From positions 101,611,567 through 101,675,566 of the forward strand of contig NC_068912.1 in the NCBI RefSeq assembly GCF_023091745.1: a stretch of 64,000 nucleotides of DNA, written 5' to 3'. Source of the stretch: Budorcas taxicolor. Lineage: Eukaryota; Chordata; Mammalia; Artiodactyla; Bovidae. The position numbers were made by a program, and so were the translations under genes. The notes beneath the pieces were generated by a model. The model saw nothing but the letters and a program-made list of their open reading frames with translations. It had not been told where the DNA came from and ran no database searches. Shown piece by piece: positions 30,826-43,070 of this stretch. Position 1 is the first letter of the stretch; the number at the start of each line of letters is the position of its first letter.

Positions 30826-32360
30826 AGAACAGGTTCATGAGAAGGTGTGCAAGAGTGTGTAAGTGGGTCAACCCCATGCTCAGTGTCCAGGGCTCTTGGC
30901 TTATGCTGGAATGCTGGTTTCTCAGGCTTCTGCTCAGGAGTATCTCTTTCCTGTTCCTCTCATCCAAGCTCAGCAGCCCCCCGTTTTAGTGTTTTCAGAG
31001 TCACCTCTCTTCCTCTGTCTGTCCTCATTCTTCTACTCTGACACTAGACTTCCTCTGTGACCTACTGGTAACTCCTAACAAACAAGCCAAGAGCCCCAGG
31101 ATCAGGCCGCTCCCATTTAGCTGGGAGGGGATCACCTCTCAAGGCGAGTGCTGAGCGTTTCATGCAGACCCGGCATCAGCACAGGCCACACACAGGAAGC
31201 AGAGAATGCATGGACGCTGGTGCTGGCTGGCTCTTCCTCGGCCACACCAATGCCGGCGCTAACAGTGCCAGGGTCTTGAACACACAGTGCCCGTTCCTGT
31301 GGATCTGGCTAGTGGGACAGCTGCTTCACACCTGGAGATGAACTCCAAGACTAGACCAGAAAGACGCAAGTGCAGAGTAAGAAGACAGGCCTGGGCCCCT
31401 ACTTGGGCAAAGAGGAATGAATAAAATACTAGGAGACCCCAGGTTCTATCCAGGGTCCTTAAGGAGAGCTCTGGGTCCTGCCTACTGTGGTCTCCAAAGC
31501 CTCTCTCTTCCTCCACATCCTTCCCCCGCTCTGTAGTCTCAGCTCTCTCTCCAGAGCCCTTCAACCATCCTTCCCTCTGCACAGAGGATGATACTCTTAA
31601 GAAAATACTGAGACCATGGGTCTGTCTTTCCCCTTCCCATGCACTCCAGACCCCAAGCCAATGTTGCCCAGCTAGAGACTTCATTTTCTCTGGATCCCAC
31701 CCCTTCTGACTCCTCAGGCATGTGTGAGAAGGAGTGTGGCCAAAGTGAGGATTCCCTGGCTAGCACCCTGCAGAGTCCTTTTGGTCTCTCAGGAGGGTCC
31801 CTGTGGGCTCCACCTGTCCAGCTGGCCCTGCTACAGGGGACAAGCAGCTGGGACCCGTCCTGCAGGCGTAGAGGCTGAAACAGGCTAATGAATCCTGATG
31901 GGAGAAGTGACCTTTTCCAAATGCCACATGTCATTGGATTTTATATCACACAAGGACAATGTGCCATGGGTATTAAAATCGTTTTTCCAATAGTTATATA
32001 TGTGTGTGAGTGTGGTGCACAGTCTGTATGACGAGAGGAAAATCCTAATGAAGATGTCATCAAATGAGCCTTCCCTCCTCAGCCCCAGACAGCCAGTTCT
32101 CCAGGACACTCCCTCCTTTAGCCAGTTAGGCCTTAGACCTCAGCTCTTGAGTACAGGTAAACCTTTCTCCCAGGATGTTCCCCTAGCACAGTCCCTGGCT
32201 CTGGACCTGGCCTTGGCTCCACTTCCTGGCCTAGGAAGTTCTATCCAACATCAGAGGAAAAGCAAGACCTGGAGGAGGCAGTCACCCACCCAATAGGCCC
32301 GGGACATGCTGGTCTTCTCCCCCGGGTCTTGTGGAGAAGTTGGAGGATGCTTCGGACAGG
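30826..32360. other. Intronic sequence, nothing recognised
   Basis: About 1.5 kb of unique sequence. The minus-strand frames of 141 and 131 codons near 31259-31934 overlap each other in different frames and have no recognisable domain. Confidence 0.4.
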
Positions 32361-32573
32361 CTGCTACTGCTAAGTCGCTTCAGTTGTGTCTGACTCTGTG
32401 AGACCCAATAGACGGCAGCCCACCAGGCTCCCCCGTCCCTGGGATTCTCCAGGCCAAGAATACTGGAGTGGGTTGCCATTCCCTTCTCCAGGGGATCTTC
32501 CCTACCCAGGGATCAAACTCGCATTTCCTGCATTGCAGGTGGATTCTTTACTGCTGAGCCACTAGAGACACCC
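32361..32573 (-). mobile_element. Bov-tA SINE
   Basis: Reverse BovA body ('CTAAGTCGCTTCAGTTGTGT' onward, 'gacggcagcccaccaggc') and reverse tRNA-Glu head ('CATTGCAGGTGGATTCTTTA'). Confidence 0.92.
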
Positions 32574-33289
32574 AACCTTGGAATCAACAGAGATCAAAAT
32601 ATGTGGGTGACTATACAATGAGATTTGGTGGCTATTTAAAGAGTACCAATGAATTAGTCTAAAAAGCCAGAACAGAAACAGGGATTATGATGTAAAGAGA
32701 ATGCAAAAAGGGTGTGTGAAGATGGAGGAAGGACACACAAATAGCGAGAGCAGGCCAGGTGGTAAGTGTGGTACTCAGAGGCTTCCAGAAGGCCAGGGGA
32801 GGCTGGACTTGGAACCTAGAACCCCAGATTATTCTGTTTAAAACCTCAAAGTTCTCATGGTCTAGCCCATCTTAAACTTCCAAGACCAAGAGACTCTAGA
32901 CATCCCCAGGCACCATGTCTGCTCTGGAGACCTTCAGCTGTTTAGAAAATTCATATACAGCCTGAACTAAAATTTATTTCCTTGAAAGTTCCAGCTATTG
33001 GTCTGTATATAACTCCTCAGGTTCAGACAGAAAAAGTTTGATCTCTGTTCTACACAATAGCCTTTTGGGAATCCAAAAACATTAGTAATGTTCCCTGATG
33101 TTTTCTTTTCTCTAGCTCGAGCATTTCTAGTCCATTTGATGGTTCCCAATATGACCCAACTTCAAGAATCATAACCTATAGGCACTCCAGTTCTGTTCCA
33201 CTGAGAATGTTCTGCCCATTTTCTATTGTCACGGTGGGAAAGGGAAGCCTGTAATGATAAAGGGGAAAAAGCAAGCATCCAGAGTCACA
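32574..33289. other. Intronic sequence, nothing recognised
   Basis: AT-richer unique sequence without clear TE or exon. Confidence 0.4.
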
Positions 33290-33400
33290 GCGCAGGTTCA
33301 AAATCTCAGCCTCATTATTTAACAGCAATATGAATTTGAGTAAGATACTTCACCTTTTGGAGACTTCATTTCTCTATTATAACACTAGATAGAGAGACAA
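33290..33400 (-). repeat. MIR fragment
   Basis: 'GCAGGTTCAAAATCTCAGCC', 'tgaatttgagtaagatacttcacc' and 'ggagacttcatttctctat' match reverse MIR. Confidence 0.65.
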
Positions 33401-33428
33401 CTTTCCCATTGGAATAAGTTCTTCAGGA

Positions 33429-35304
33429 GGCCTTACAAATAGCTGTGAAAAGAAGAGAAGTGAAAAGCAAAGGAGAAAAGGAAAGATATACCCATTTGAA
33501 TGCAGAGTTCCCAAGAATAGCAAAGAGAGCTAAGAAAGCCTTCCTCAGTGATCAGTGCAAAGAAATAGAGAAAAACAATAGAATGGGAAAGACTAGAGAT
33601 CTCTTCAAGAAAATGAGAGATATCAAGGGAACATTTCATGCAAAGATGAGCTCAATAAAGGACAGAAATGGTATGGAACTAACAGAAGCAGAAGATATTA
33701 AGAAGAGGTGGCAAGAATACACAGAAGAACTGTACAAAAAAGATCTTCACAACCCAGATAATCATGATGGTGTGATCACTCATCTAGAGCCAGACATCCT
33801 GGAATGTGAAGTCAAGTGGGCCTTAGGAAGCATCACTATGAACAAAGCTAGTGCAGGTGATGGAATTCCAGTTGAGCTATTTCAAATCCTATAGGACGAT
33901 GCTGTGAAAATGCTGCACTCAATATGCCAGCAAGTTTGGAAAACTCAGCAGTGGCCACAGGACTGGAAAAGGTCAGTTTTCATTCCAATCCCAAAGAAAG
34001 GCAATGCCAAAGGATGCTCTAACTACCGCACAAACATACTCATCTCACATGCTAGCAAAGTAATGCTTAAAATTCTCTAAGCCAGGCTTCAGCAATACGT
34101 GAACCATGAACTTCCTGATGTTCAAGCTGGATTTAGAAAAGGCAGAGGAACCAGAGATCAAATTGCCAACATCTGCTGGATCATCAAAAAGGCAGAGAGT
34201 TCCAGAAAAACATCTATTTCTGCTTTATTGATTATGTCAAAGCCTTTGACTGTGTGGATCACAATAAACTGTGGAAAATTCTGAAAGAGATGGGAATACC
34301 AGACCACCTGACCTGTCTCTTGAGAAACCTGTATGCAGGTCAGGAAGCAACAGTTAGAACTGGACATGGAACAACGACTGGTTCCAATTAGGAAAAAGAG
34401 TACGTCAAGGCTGTATATTGTCACCCTGCTTATTTAACTTATATACAGAGTTCATCATGAGAAACACTGGGCTGAAAGAAGCACAAGCTAGAGTCAAGAT
34501 TGCTGGGAGAAATATCAATAACCTCAGATATGCAGATGACACCACCCTTATGGCAGAAAGTGAAGAAGAACTAAAGAGCTTCTTGATGAAAGTAAAAGAG
34601 GGTAGTGAAAAAGTTGGCTTAAAGCTCAACATTCAGAAAATGAAGATCATGGCATCCAAATGCCATGGCATTTGGCAAATAGATGAGGAAACAGTGGAAA
34701 CAGTGGCTGACTTTATCTTTTGGGGCTCTAAAATCACTGCAGATGGTGACTTCAGCCATGAAATTAAAAGACGCTTACTCCTTGGAAGGAAAGTTATGAC
34801 CAACCTAGACAACATATTAAAAAGCAGAGACATTACTTTGTCAACAAAGGTCCGTCTAGTCAAGGCTATTTTTTTCCAGTGGTCATGTATGGATGTGAGA
34901 GTTGGACTGTAAAGAAAGCTGAGCACCAAAGAATTGATGCATTTGAACTGTGGTGTTGGAGAAGACTCTTGAGAGTCCCTTGGACTGCAAGGAGATCCAA
35001 CCAGTCCATCCTAAAGGAGATCAGTCCTGGGTGTTCATTTGAAGGACTGATGTTGAAGCTGAAACTCCAATACTTTGGCCACCTGATGTGAAAAGCTGAC
35101 TCATTTGAAAAGACCCTGATGCTGGGAAAGATTGAGGGCAGGAGGAAAAGGGGACGACAGAGGATGAGATGGTTAGATGGCATCACTGACTCAATGGACA
35201 TGGGTTTGGGTGGACTCTGGGAGTTGATGATGGACAGGGAGGCCTGGCGTGCTGCGGCTCATGGGGTCGCAAAGAGTTGGACACGACTGAGCGACTGAAC
35301 TGAA
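33429..35304 (+). mobile_element. BovB LINE, 5' truncated (1.9 kb), RT region to 3' end
   Basis: An RTE-clade LINE lacking its 5' UTR and endonuclease. ORF2 is broken into pieces at 33445-33894 (linker to RT start), 34099-34284 and 34418-34912. The RT catalytic YADD motif is at 34529-34540, and a C-terminal 'WTARRSNQS' region leads to the terminal GAGCGACTGAACTGAA. Flanked by CTTCAGGA at 33421-33428 and 35305-35312. Stops and frameshifts make it inactive. Confidence 0.93.
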
Positions 35305-35704
35305 CTTCAGGATGTGGTCCAAGAGCAGACCTGGATCTTAGTGGAGACCTACCCAAGCAGAGGAGGTCCACATAGGTCCCAGGATGGGGAGAGGGGCAGA
35401 AAGAGTAAACAATATTCATAAATAGGTTCTTGTCCCAGACAAGTGCCCCAGAACTAACCACCCAAAATTCTTGTAAACAGCTTCAAGCATGCAATTTGTT
35501 CCCATTCTTGCCCTTCATGCTCAAACTGAGACAAGGCTGCTGTTTCAGTGATGAAGCCACTCCCCTTGCGGGGCCCACAGCACCAGAACTGAAGTGTGTA
35601 TGCTCAGATTAGGGCTCCCCAAGTCTGCGGAGAGATTAAGATCCAGACTTGGCCTTCCTGCCGAAGCTACTAGTGCTGATTCCCATAAAGCCTCTGTTTC
35701 TTTC

Positions 35705-35925
35705 GCTTGCTCAGCTTTGAATCTTGGTCCAACTACTTGCTAATTGTGTGACCTTGGCCAAATTACTTAACCCTCTACACCTGTTTCTTCATTTGAAATA
35801 TGCAAATAAGTTACCTACCTCAGGGTCATTACAAGGCTTTTGTCGTTTTTGGAGTGCAACTTGGAACAAAACATGTTGGGCACATGATAAGCACTCTGTT
35901 AGCCATTATTATTACTTCACTCCCA
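35705..35925 (-). repeat. MIR, long fragment
   Basis: 'GCTAATTGTGTGACCTTGGC', 'caaattacttaaccctctacac', 'gcaaataagttacctacctcag' and 'gataagcactctgttagcc' are reverse MIR, nearly full length. Confidence 0.8.
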
Positions 35926-36540
35926 GGACAGTTGTGAAGGTCATGGGTGCTAACTAATAGGATGTGTCATTCTTGGCCAGCTATCAAGCTCTGTGTTCTG
36001 AGGGGGTAATTAGATTTATTGATCAGTGCCTAGTCTCCCATACTGGATACAGGCCCTCAAGTTAACTTGACCAGTGCAGCATGGAGTGGAACTATCTGTC
36101 CCTTCCATTGTTCTGGGATCCAAATGACACTAGCTACTTGGGGGGTAGCCATAATACTTGCTAGATTCTTCTGAATTTACTATCAAAAATCCTACAGGGC
36201 TTCTTTAGCTTTGTCTCCCTTCCCTCTCCATGTACTCAAATTCAGATATTTATCCTGATTGCATTTTATCTAGCTGGAAGATTCTACCCCTTATTTGATG
36301 CAGTCAAGATCATTTGATATTCCTCCTTGGGCTGTGTCTTCTGCAGGTTTCATCAACATAGTTTCAGGCCCTTTATGAGATTTTGTAGTTCAGAGCCAGC
36401 AGAGAGATGACACAGTCTCTGCCTGGCAGCTGGGTGTCTCAGTCCTCCTTGTTTACCTGGTTGGTTCATTGTCACTTCTTCAAGACCTAACTCTAATGAT
36501 AACGTTCCTTGAGAATCCCTGAATTAATATTTAGGTTAAA
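35926..36540. other. Unique intronic sequence; small TAAT-rich spot
   Basis: 'GGGGTAATTAGATTTATTGATC' (shortened) near 36004-36024 is the only distinctive motif cluster. No TE recognised. Confidence 0.4.
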
Positions 36541-36544
36541 AAAC

Positions 36545-36790
36545 ATTTGTCAGAACACTTTATACCCACTCAGATGGCTATAACCAAAAAGACAGTAACA
36601 AGTGTTGATGGCGATGTAGAGAAACTGGAACTCTCCATTATTTGCTGGTGGGAATATAATTATCACTTGGAATATATTTAAAAGAATGGAAACCATACTT
36701 CTACACAAAACCATGAATGCAAATATTCATTCCATTATTCATCATAGTAAAAAGTGGAACAAGCCAAAAGCCTTTCAACTGATAAATGAA
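36545..36790 (+). mobile_element. L1 3' fragment, left part of L1 split by BovB cluster
   Basis: 'CACTCAGATGGCTATAACCA', 'gttgatggcgatgtagag', 'tatttgctggtgggaat' and 'gtggaacaagccaaaagcctttc' follow the L1 ORF2 end to 3' UTR. The L1M-like sequence resumes at about 42505 after the BovB nest. Confidence 0.85.
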
Positions 36791-37855
36791 AGTAAATTGG
36801 ATGTAGTCAAGTAGGAGATGGCAAGAGTAAGCACTGACATCTTAGGAATCAGTGAACTAAAATGGACAGGAACTGGCAAATTTAATTCAGATGACCATTA
36901 TATTTACTAATGTGGGGAAGAATTCCTAAGAAGAAATGGAGTAACCTTCATAATCAACAAAAAAGTCCAAAATCTAGTAGTTGGGTGCAACCTCAAAAAC
37001 GGCAGAATGATCTCTGTTCGTTTCCAAGGTGAACTATTTGACATCACAGTAATCCAAGTCTATGCCCCAATCACCGACGCTGAAGAAGCTGAAGTTTATC
37101 AGTTTTATGAAGACCTATAAGACTTCCTAGAACTAACATTGTAAAAAAAAGTCCTATTCATCACAGGGCAATGCAAAAGTAGGAAGTCAAGAAATTCCCA
37201 GAGTAATAGGCAAGTTTGGTCTTGGAGTACAAAATGAAGGAGGGCAGAGACAACTGCCCACATGGACATCACCAAGTGGTCAATACTGAAATCTGATTAC
37301 ATTCTTTGTAGCCAAAGATGGAGAAGCTCTAAACAGTCAGCAAAAATAAGATCTGGAGCTGACTGTGGTTCAGATCATTAGCTCCTTATGGCAAAAATCA
37401 GGCTTAAACTAAGGAAAGCAGGGAACACCACTAGGCCAGTCAGGTACAACCTAAATCAAATCCCTTATGACTATACCGTGGGGGTGACAAATAGATTCAA
37501 GGGATTAGATCTGGTAGACAGAGTGCCTGAAGAACTATGGACAGAGGTTTGTAATACTGTACAGAAGGCAGTGACCAAAATCACCTCAAAGAAAAAGAAA
37601 TGCAAGAAGGCAAAGTGGTTGTCTGAGGTTTTGAAAATAGTTGAGGAAAGAAGAGAAGCAAAAAAACAAGGGAGAAAATGAAAGGTGTGTCCAACTGAAT
37701 GTAGAGTTCCAGAGAATAGCAAGGAGAGACAAGAAGGCCTTCTTCAATGAACGATGCAAAGAAATAGAAGAAAACAAAAGGGGAAAGACTAGAGATCTCT
37801 TCAAGGAAATTGGAGATATCAGAGGAAAATTTCATGCAAATATGGGCACAATGGT
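36791..37855 (+). mobile_element. BovB LINE, endonuclease to RT-start segment (left part of a split copy)
   Basis: Plus-strand BovB: APE-type endonuclease region ('GTCTATGCCCCAATCACCG', encoding VYAPIT) through 'AGATCTGGAGCTGACTGTGG' (GADCGSDH) to the linker before RT, with several in-frame stops. It ends abruptly at 37855 against a minus-strand BovB. The RT portion of what is probably the same copy resumes at about 41165; roughly a third of a kilobase between the two parts appears missing relative to other copies here. Confidence 0.85.
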
Positions 37856-38489
37856 CATCTGAGTTAAATTCACCCATTCCAGTCCATTTTAGTTCACTGA
37901 TTCCTAAAATGTCAATGTTCACTCTTGCCATCTCCTGTTTGACCACTTCCAATTTATCATGATTCATGGACCTAACATTTCAGGTTTCTATGCAATATTG
38001 TTCTTTATAGCATTGGATTTTACCTCCATCATCAGTCACACCCACAACTGAGTGTTGTTTTTGCTTTGGATCTGTCTCTTCATTCTTTAATTTCTCCACT
38101 GTTCTCCAGTGGCATATTGGGCACCTTCCAACCTGGGGAGCTCATCTTTCAGTTTCCTATCTCTCTGCCTTTTCATACAGTTCATGGGGTTCTCAAGGCA
38201 AGAGTACTGAAGTGCTTTGCCACTGCCTTCTCCAGTGGACCACATTTTATCAGAACTCTCCACTATGACCCGTGCGTCTTGGGTAAACCTACATGGCATG
38301 GCTTATAGTTTCATTGAGTTAGACAAGGCTATGGTCCATGTGATCAGTTTGATTAGTTTTCTCTGATTGTGGTTTTCATTCTGTCTGCCCTCTGGTGAAT
38401 AAGGATAAGAAGTTTATGGAAGCTTCCTGATGGGAGGGACTGACTGAGGGGGAAACTGGGTCTTGTTCTGATGAGGGGCCATGCTCAGT
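37856..38489 (-). mobile_element. Older BovB, minus: spacer and endonuclease start (split copy)
   Basis: Reverse BovB from the endonuclease start ('GTCATCTGAGTTAAATTCA') to the upstream spacer ('GAGGGGCCATGCTCAG'). The sequence continues logically at 40687, so this piece and 40687-41160 are two halves of one copy split by the 38490-40679 insertion. Its own 3' half is absent on the left. Confidence 0.8.
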
Positions 38490-40679
38490 TCAGTTCAGTC
38501 GCTCAGTTGTGTCCAGCTCTTTGCGACCCCATGAATCACAGCACGCCAGGCCTCCCTGTCCATCACCAACTCCCGGAGTTCACTCAGACTCACGTCCATC
38601 GAGTCAGTGATGCCATCCAGCCATCTAATCCTCTGTCGTCCCCTTCTCCTGCCCCCAATCCCTCCCAGCATCAGAGTCTTTTCCAATGAGTCAACTCTTC
38701 GCATGAGGTGGCCAAAGTACTGGAGTTTCAGCTTTAGCATCATTCCTTCCAAAGAAATCCCAGGGCTGATTTCCTTCAGAATGTATTGGTTGGATCTCCT
38801 TGCAGTCCAAGGGACTCTCAAGAGTCTTCTCCAACACCACAGTTCAAACGCATCAATTCTTCAGCGCTTAGCCTTCTTCACAGTCCGACTCTCACATCCA
38901 TACATGACCACAGGAAAAATCATAGCCTTGACTATGGACCTTAGTCGGCAAAATGATGTCTCTGCTTTTGAATATGCTATCTAGGTTGGTCATAACTTTT
39001 CTTCCAAGGAGTAAGCGTCTTTTAATTTCATGGCTGCAATCACCATCTACAGTGATTTTGGAGCCCAAAAAAATAAAGTCTGACACTGTTTCCACTGTTT
39101 CCCCATCTATTTCCCATGAAGTGATGGGACTGGATGCCATGATCTTCATTTTCTGAATGTTGAGCTTTAAGCCAACTTTTTCACTCTCCACTTTCATTTT
39201 CATCAAGAGGCTTTTTAGTTCCTCTTCACTTTCTGCCATAAGGGCGGTGTCATCTGCATATCTGAGGTTATTGATATTTCTCCCAGCAATCTTGATTCCA
39301 GCTTGTTTTTTCCAGTCCAGCATTTCTCATGATGTACTCTGCATATAAGTTAAATAAGCAGTGTGACAATATACAACCTTGACACACTCCTTTTCCTATT
39401 TGAAACCAGTCTGTTGTTCCATGTCCAGTTCTAACTGTTGCTTCTTGACCTGCATACAGATTTCTCCAGAGGCAGGTCAGGTGGTCTGGTATCCCCATCT
39501 CTTTCAGAATTTTCCACAGTTTATTGAGATCCACATAGTCAAAGGCTTTGGCATAGTCAATAAAGCAGAAATAGATGTTTTTCTGGAACTCTCTTGCTTT
39601 TTCCATGATCCAGCAGATGTTGGCAATTTGATCTCTGGTTCCTCTGCCTTTTCTAAATCCAGCTTGAACATCTGGATGTTCACGGTTCATGTATTGCTGA
39701 AGCCTGGCTTGGAGAATTTTGAGCATTACTTTACTAGCATGTGAGATGAATGCAATTGTGCTGTAGTTTGAGCATTCTTTGGCATTGCCTTTCTTTGGGA
39801 TTGGAATGAAAACTGACCTTTTCCAGTCCTGTGGCCACTGCTGAGTTTTCCCAATTTGCTGACATATTGAGTGTAGCACTTTCACAGCATCATCTTCCAG
39901 AATTTGAAATAGCTCAACTGGAATTCCATCACTTCCACTAGCTTTGTTCGTAGTGATGCTTTCTAAGGCTCACTTGACTTCACATTCCAAGACGTCTGGC
40001 TCTAGATGAGTGATCACACTATCATGATTATCTGGGTCGTGAAGATCTTTTTTGTACAGTTCTTCTGTGTATTCTGGCCACCTCTTCTTAATATCTTCTG
40101 CTTCTGTTAGGTCCATACCATTTGTGTCCTTATCGAGCCCATTTTTGCATGAAATGTTCCCTTGATATCTCTCACTTTCTTGAAGAGATCTCTAGTCTTT
40201 CCCATTCTGTTGTTTTCCTCTATTTCTTTGCATTGATCACTGAAGAAGGCTTTCTTATCTCTTCTTGCTGTTCTTCGGAACTCTGCATTCAGATGCTTAT
40301 ATCGTTCCTTTTCTCCTTTGTTTTTCACTTCTTTTCACAGCTATTTGTAAGGCCTCCCCAGACAGCCATTTTGCTTTTTTGCATTTCTTTTGCATGGGGA
40401 TAGTCTTGATCCCTGTCTCCTGTACAATGTCACGAACCTCATTCCATAGTTCATCAGGCACTCTATCTATCAGATCTAGGCCCTTAAATCTATTTCTCAC
40501 TTCCACTGTATAATCATAAGGGATTTGATTTAGGTCATACCTGAATGGTCTAGCGGTTTTCCCTACTTTCTTCAATTTAAGTCTGCATTTGGTAATAAGG
40601 AGTTCATGATCTGAGCCACAGTCAGCTCCTGGTCTTGTTTTTGTTGCCTGTATAGAGCGTCTCCATCTTTGGCTGCAAA
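38490..40679 (-). mobile_element. Younger BovB, minus, 2.2 kb, inserted into older BovB with 7-bp duplication
   Basis: The 3' end (TCAGTTCAGTCGCTCAG) is at the left and the 5' truncation lies just after the endonuclease ('cagccaaagatggag'). GCTCAGT flanks it at 38483-38489 and 40680-40686. Long ORF2 pieces remain open: 39268-39885 (205 codons, with the IDYAKAFD RT motif A) and 38892-39323 (143 codons, YADD at 39249-39260), plus 38495-38821. Best-preserved BovB here, but frameshifted. Confidence 0.9.
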
Positions 40680-40686
40680 GCTCAGT

Positions 40687-41160
40687 AATCTTTAATCCAA
40701 TTTTCTGTTGATGGGTGGGGCTGTGTTCCCTCCCTGTTGTTTGACCTGAGGCCAAACTATGGTGGAGGTAATGAAGATAATGGCGACCTCCTTCCAAAGG
40801 TCCCACGCAGGCAGTGCTACACTCAGTGCCCCCGACCCTGCAGTGGGCCACCACTGACCCACACCTCTGCTGGAGACTCCTGGAGACTCCTGGGCAAGTC
40901 TGGTTCATTGTGGGATCACTGCTCCTTTTTCCTGGGTCCTGGTGTACAGGACCCTGGTGTGCAGGTTTTGCTTGTGCCCTCCAAGAGTCTGTTCCCCCAT
41001 TCCTGTGTGTAAGTTCTGTTGACTCTGTGATGGGGTTAATGGCAATCTCCTCCAAGAGGGCTTATGCCATACCCAGGTCTGCTGTACCCAGAGCCCCTGC
41101 CCCTGCGACAGGCTACTGCTGACCTGTACCTCCATACTCAAACACTCAAAGGCAGGTCTG
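40687..41160 (-). mobile_element. Older BovB, minus: 5' region (other half of split copy)
   Basis: GC-rich 5' region reading, on the minus strand, from about 41160 to 'AAATTGGATTAAAGATTACT'. It directly continues into 38489 once the younger insert is removed. A 252-codon frame (41055-40297) starts here and runs across the insertion boundary into the younger copy's ORF2. Confidence 0.8.
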
Positions 41161-41164
41161 GCTC

Positions 41165-42503
41165 AGGAAAAGGTCTGTTTTCATTCCAACCCCAAAGAAA
41201 GGCAATACCAAAGAATGTTCAAACTACTGCACAATTGCACTCATCTCACACATTAGCAAAGTAATGCTCAAAATTCTCCAAGCCAGGCTTCAACAGCACG
41301 TGAACTGTGAACTTCCAGATGTTCAAGCTGGATTGAGACAAGGCAGAGGAACCAGAGATCAAATTGCCAACATCCACTGGATCACTGAAAAAGCAGAAGA
41401 GTTCCAGAAAAACATCTGCTTCTGCTTTACTAACTATGCCAAAGGCTTTGACTGTGTGGATCACAACTAATTGTGGAAAATTCTTAAAGAGATGGAAATA
41501 CCAGATCACCTTACCTGCCTCTTGAGAAATCTGTATGCAGGTCAAGAAGCAACAGTTAGAACCAGACATGGAACAAGAGACTGGTTCCAAATCAGGAAAG
41601 GATATTGTATAAAGGCTGTATATTGTCACCTTGCTTATTTAACTTATATGCAGAGTACATCATGTGAAATGCTGGGCTGGATGAAGCACAAGCTGAAATC
41701 AAGTTTGCCGGGAAAAATATCAATAACCTCAGATATACAGATGACACCACCCTTATGACAGAAAGTGAAGAACTAAAGAGCCTCTTGATGAAAGTGAAAG
41801 TGGAGAGTGAAAAAGTTGGCTTAAAGCTCAACATTCAGAAAACGAAGATCATGGCATCTGGTTCCATCACTTCATGGCAACTAGATGGGGAAACAATGGA
41901 AACACTGATAGATTTTATTTTGGGGGGCTATAAATTACTGCAGATGGTGACTGCAACCATGAAATTTAAAGACACTTGCTTCTTCGAAGAAAAGCTATGA
42001 CCAACCTAGACAGTATATTAAAAAGCAGAGACATTACTTTGCCAACAAAGGTCCATCTAGTCAAAGCTATGGTTTTTCCAGTAGTCATGTATGGATGTGA
42101 GAGTAGGACTATAAAGAAAGCTGAGTGCCAAAGAATTGATGCTTTTGAACTGTGGTGATGGAGAAGACTCTTGAGAGTCCGTTGGACAGCTGGAGATCAA
42201 ACCAGTCAATCCTTAAAGAAATCAGCCCTGAATACTCATTGGAAGGACTGATGCTGAAGCTGAAGTTCCAATACTTTGGCCACCTGATGTGAAGAGCCAC
42301 CTCATTGGAAAAGACCTTGATGCTGGCAAAGATTGAAGGCAGAAGGGAAGAGGGTGACAGAAGATGAGATGGTTGGATGGCATCACTAATTCAATGGACA
42401 TGAACTTGGGCAAACTGTGAGAGATGGTGAGGGACAGGGAGGCCTGGCGTCCTGCAGTCCACGGGGTCGCAGAGAGTTGGACATGACTTGGTGATGGCAC
42501 AAC
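41165..42503 (+). mobile_element. BovB LINE, RT to 3' end (right part of split copy)
   Basis: Begins 'GGAAAAGGTCTGTTTTCATTC' and runs through ORF2 to 'GTCGCAGAGAGTTGGACATGAC'. Pieces 41264-41470 and 41471-41758 are open; the YADD motif is mutated to YTDD at 41734-41745. Probably the 3' part of the copy whose 5' part is 36791-37855. Confidence 0.85.
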
Positions 42504-42504
42504 A

Positions 42505-43070
42505 ACGTCAATATCCAGACAAGGGGATATTAATTGGTCATGAAGAGGAATGCAGTAGTGACACATGCTATAGCATGGATAAACCTTGAAAACACGCTAT
42601 ATGAAAGAGGCCAGGCACACACACACACAACGCATGTTGAAGAATTCTGTTGTTATTCTGCTGCTATCGAGATTATCATACTAAGTGAAGTAAGCCAAAA
42701 AGAGAAAAACAAATACCATATGATATCACTTATATGCAGAATCTAAAATATAGCACAGATAAACCTATCTACTAAACAGAAACACTCACAGACATAGAGA
42801 ACAGACTTCTGGTTGCCAAGGGAGTGGGGTGGGGGAAGGGAGAGGGATGCACTGGGGCTTTGGGGTTGGTGGATGCAAGCTATTTCATTTAGAATGGGTA
42901 AACAACAAGGTCCTAACGTATATCACAGGGAACTATATTCACTGTCTTGTGATAAGCCATGATGGAAAAGAATATTAAAAAAGATGGTATATATGTGTGT
43001 AACTGAGTCACCGTGCTGTACAGCAGAGATTGGTACCACACTGTAAATCAACTGTACTGCAGCTAAAGGA
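42505..43070 (+). mobile_element. L1 3' end(s), right of the BovB nest
   Basis: 42505-42635 resembles an old L1M 3' segment ('GCATGGATAAACCTTGAAAA') ending in a short (CA)n. 42660-43070 is a younger L1-type tail ('GATTATCATACTAAGTGAAG', 'gacatagagaacagacttctggttgcc', 'acaaggtcctaacgtatatcacagg', 'gtaaatcaactgtactgcag'). Two L1 subfamilies seem to be stacked. Confidence 0.8.

Noticed and set aside
39268..39885. 205-codon minus-strand frame with reverse-transcriptase motifs as a host gene
   Set aside because: It is BovB ORF2 from a frameshifted, 5'-truncated LINE copy, so not annotated as a gene.
33429..42503. CRISPR-like or tandem-repeat array because of repeated blocks
   Set aside because: The repetition is due to several BovB LINE copies in both orientations; repeat lengths and spacing are irregular and the host is a mammal.
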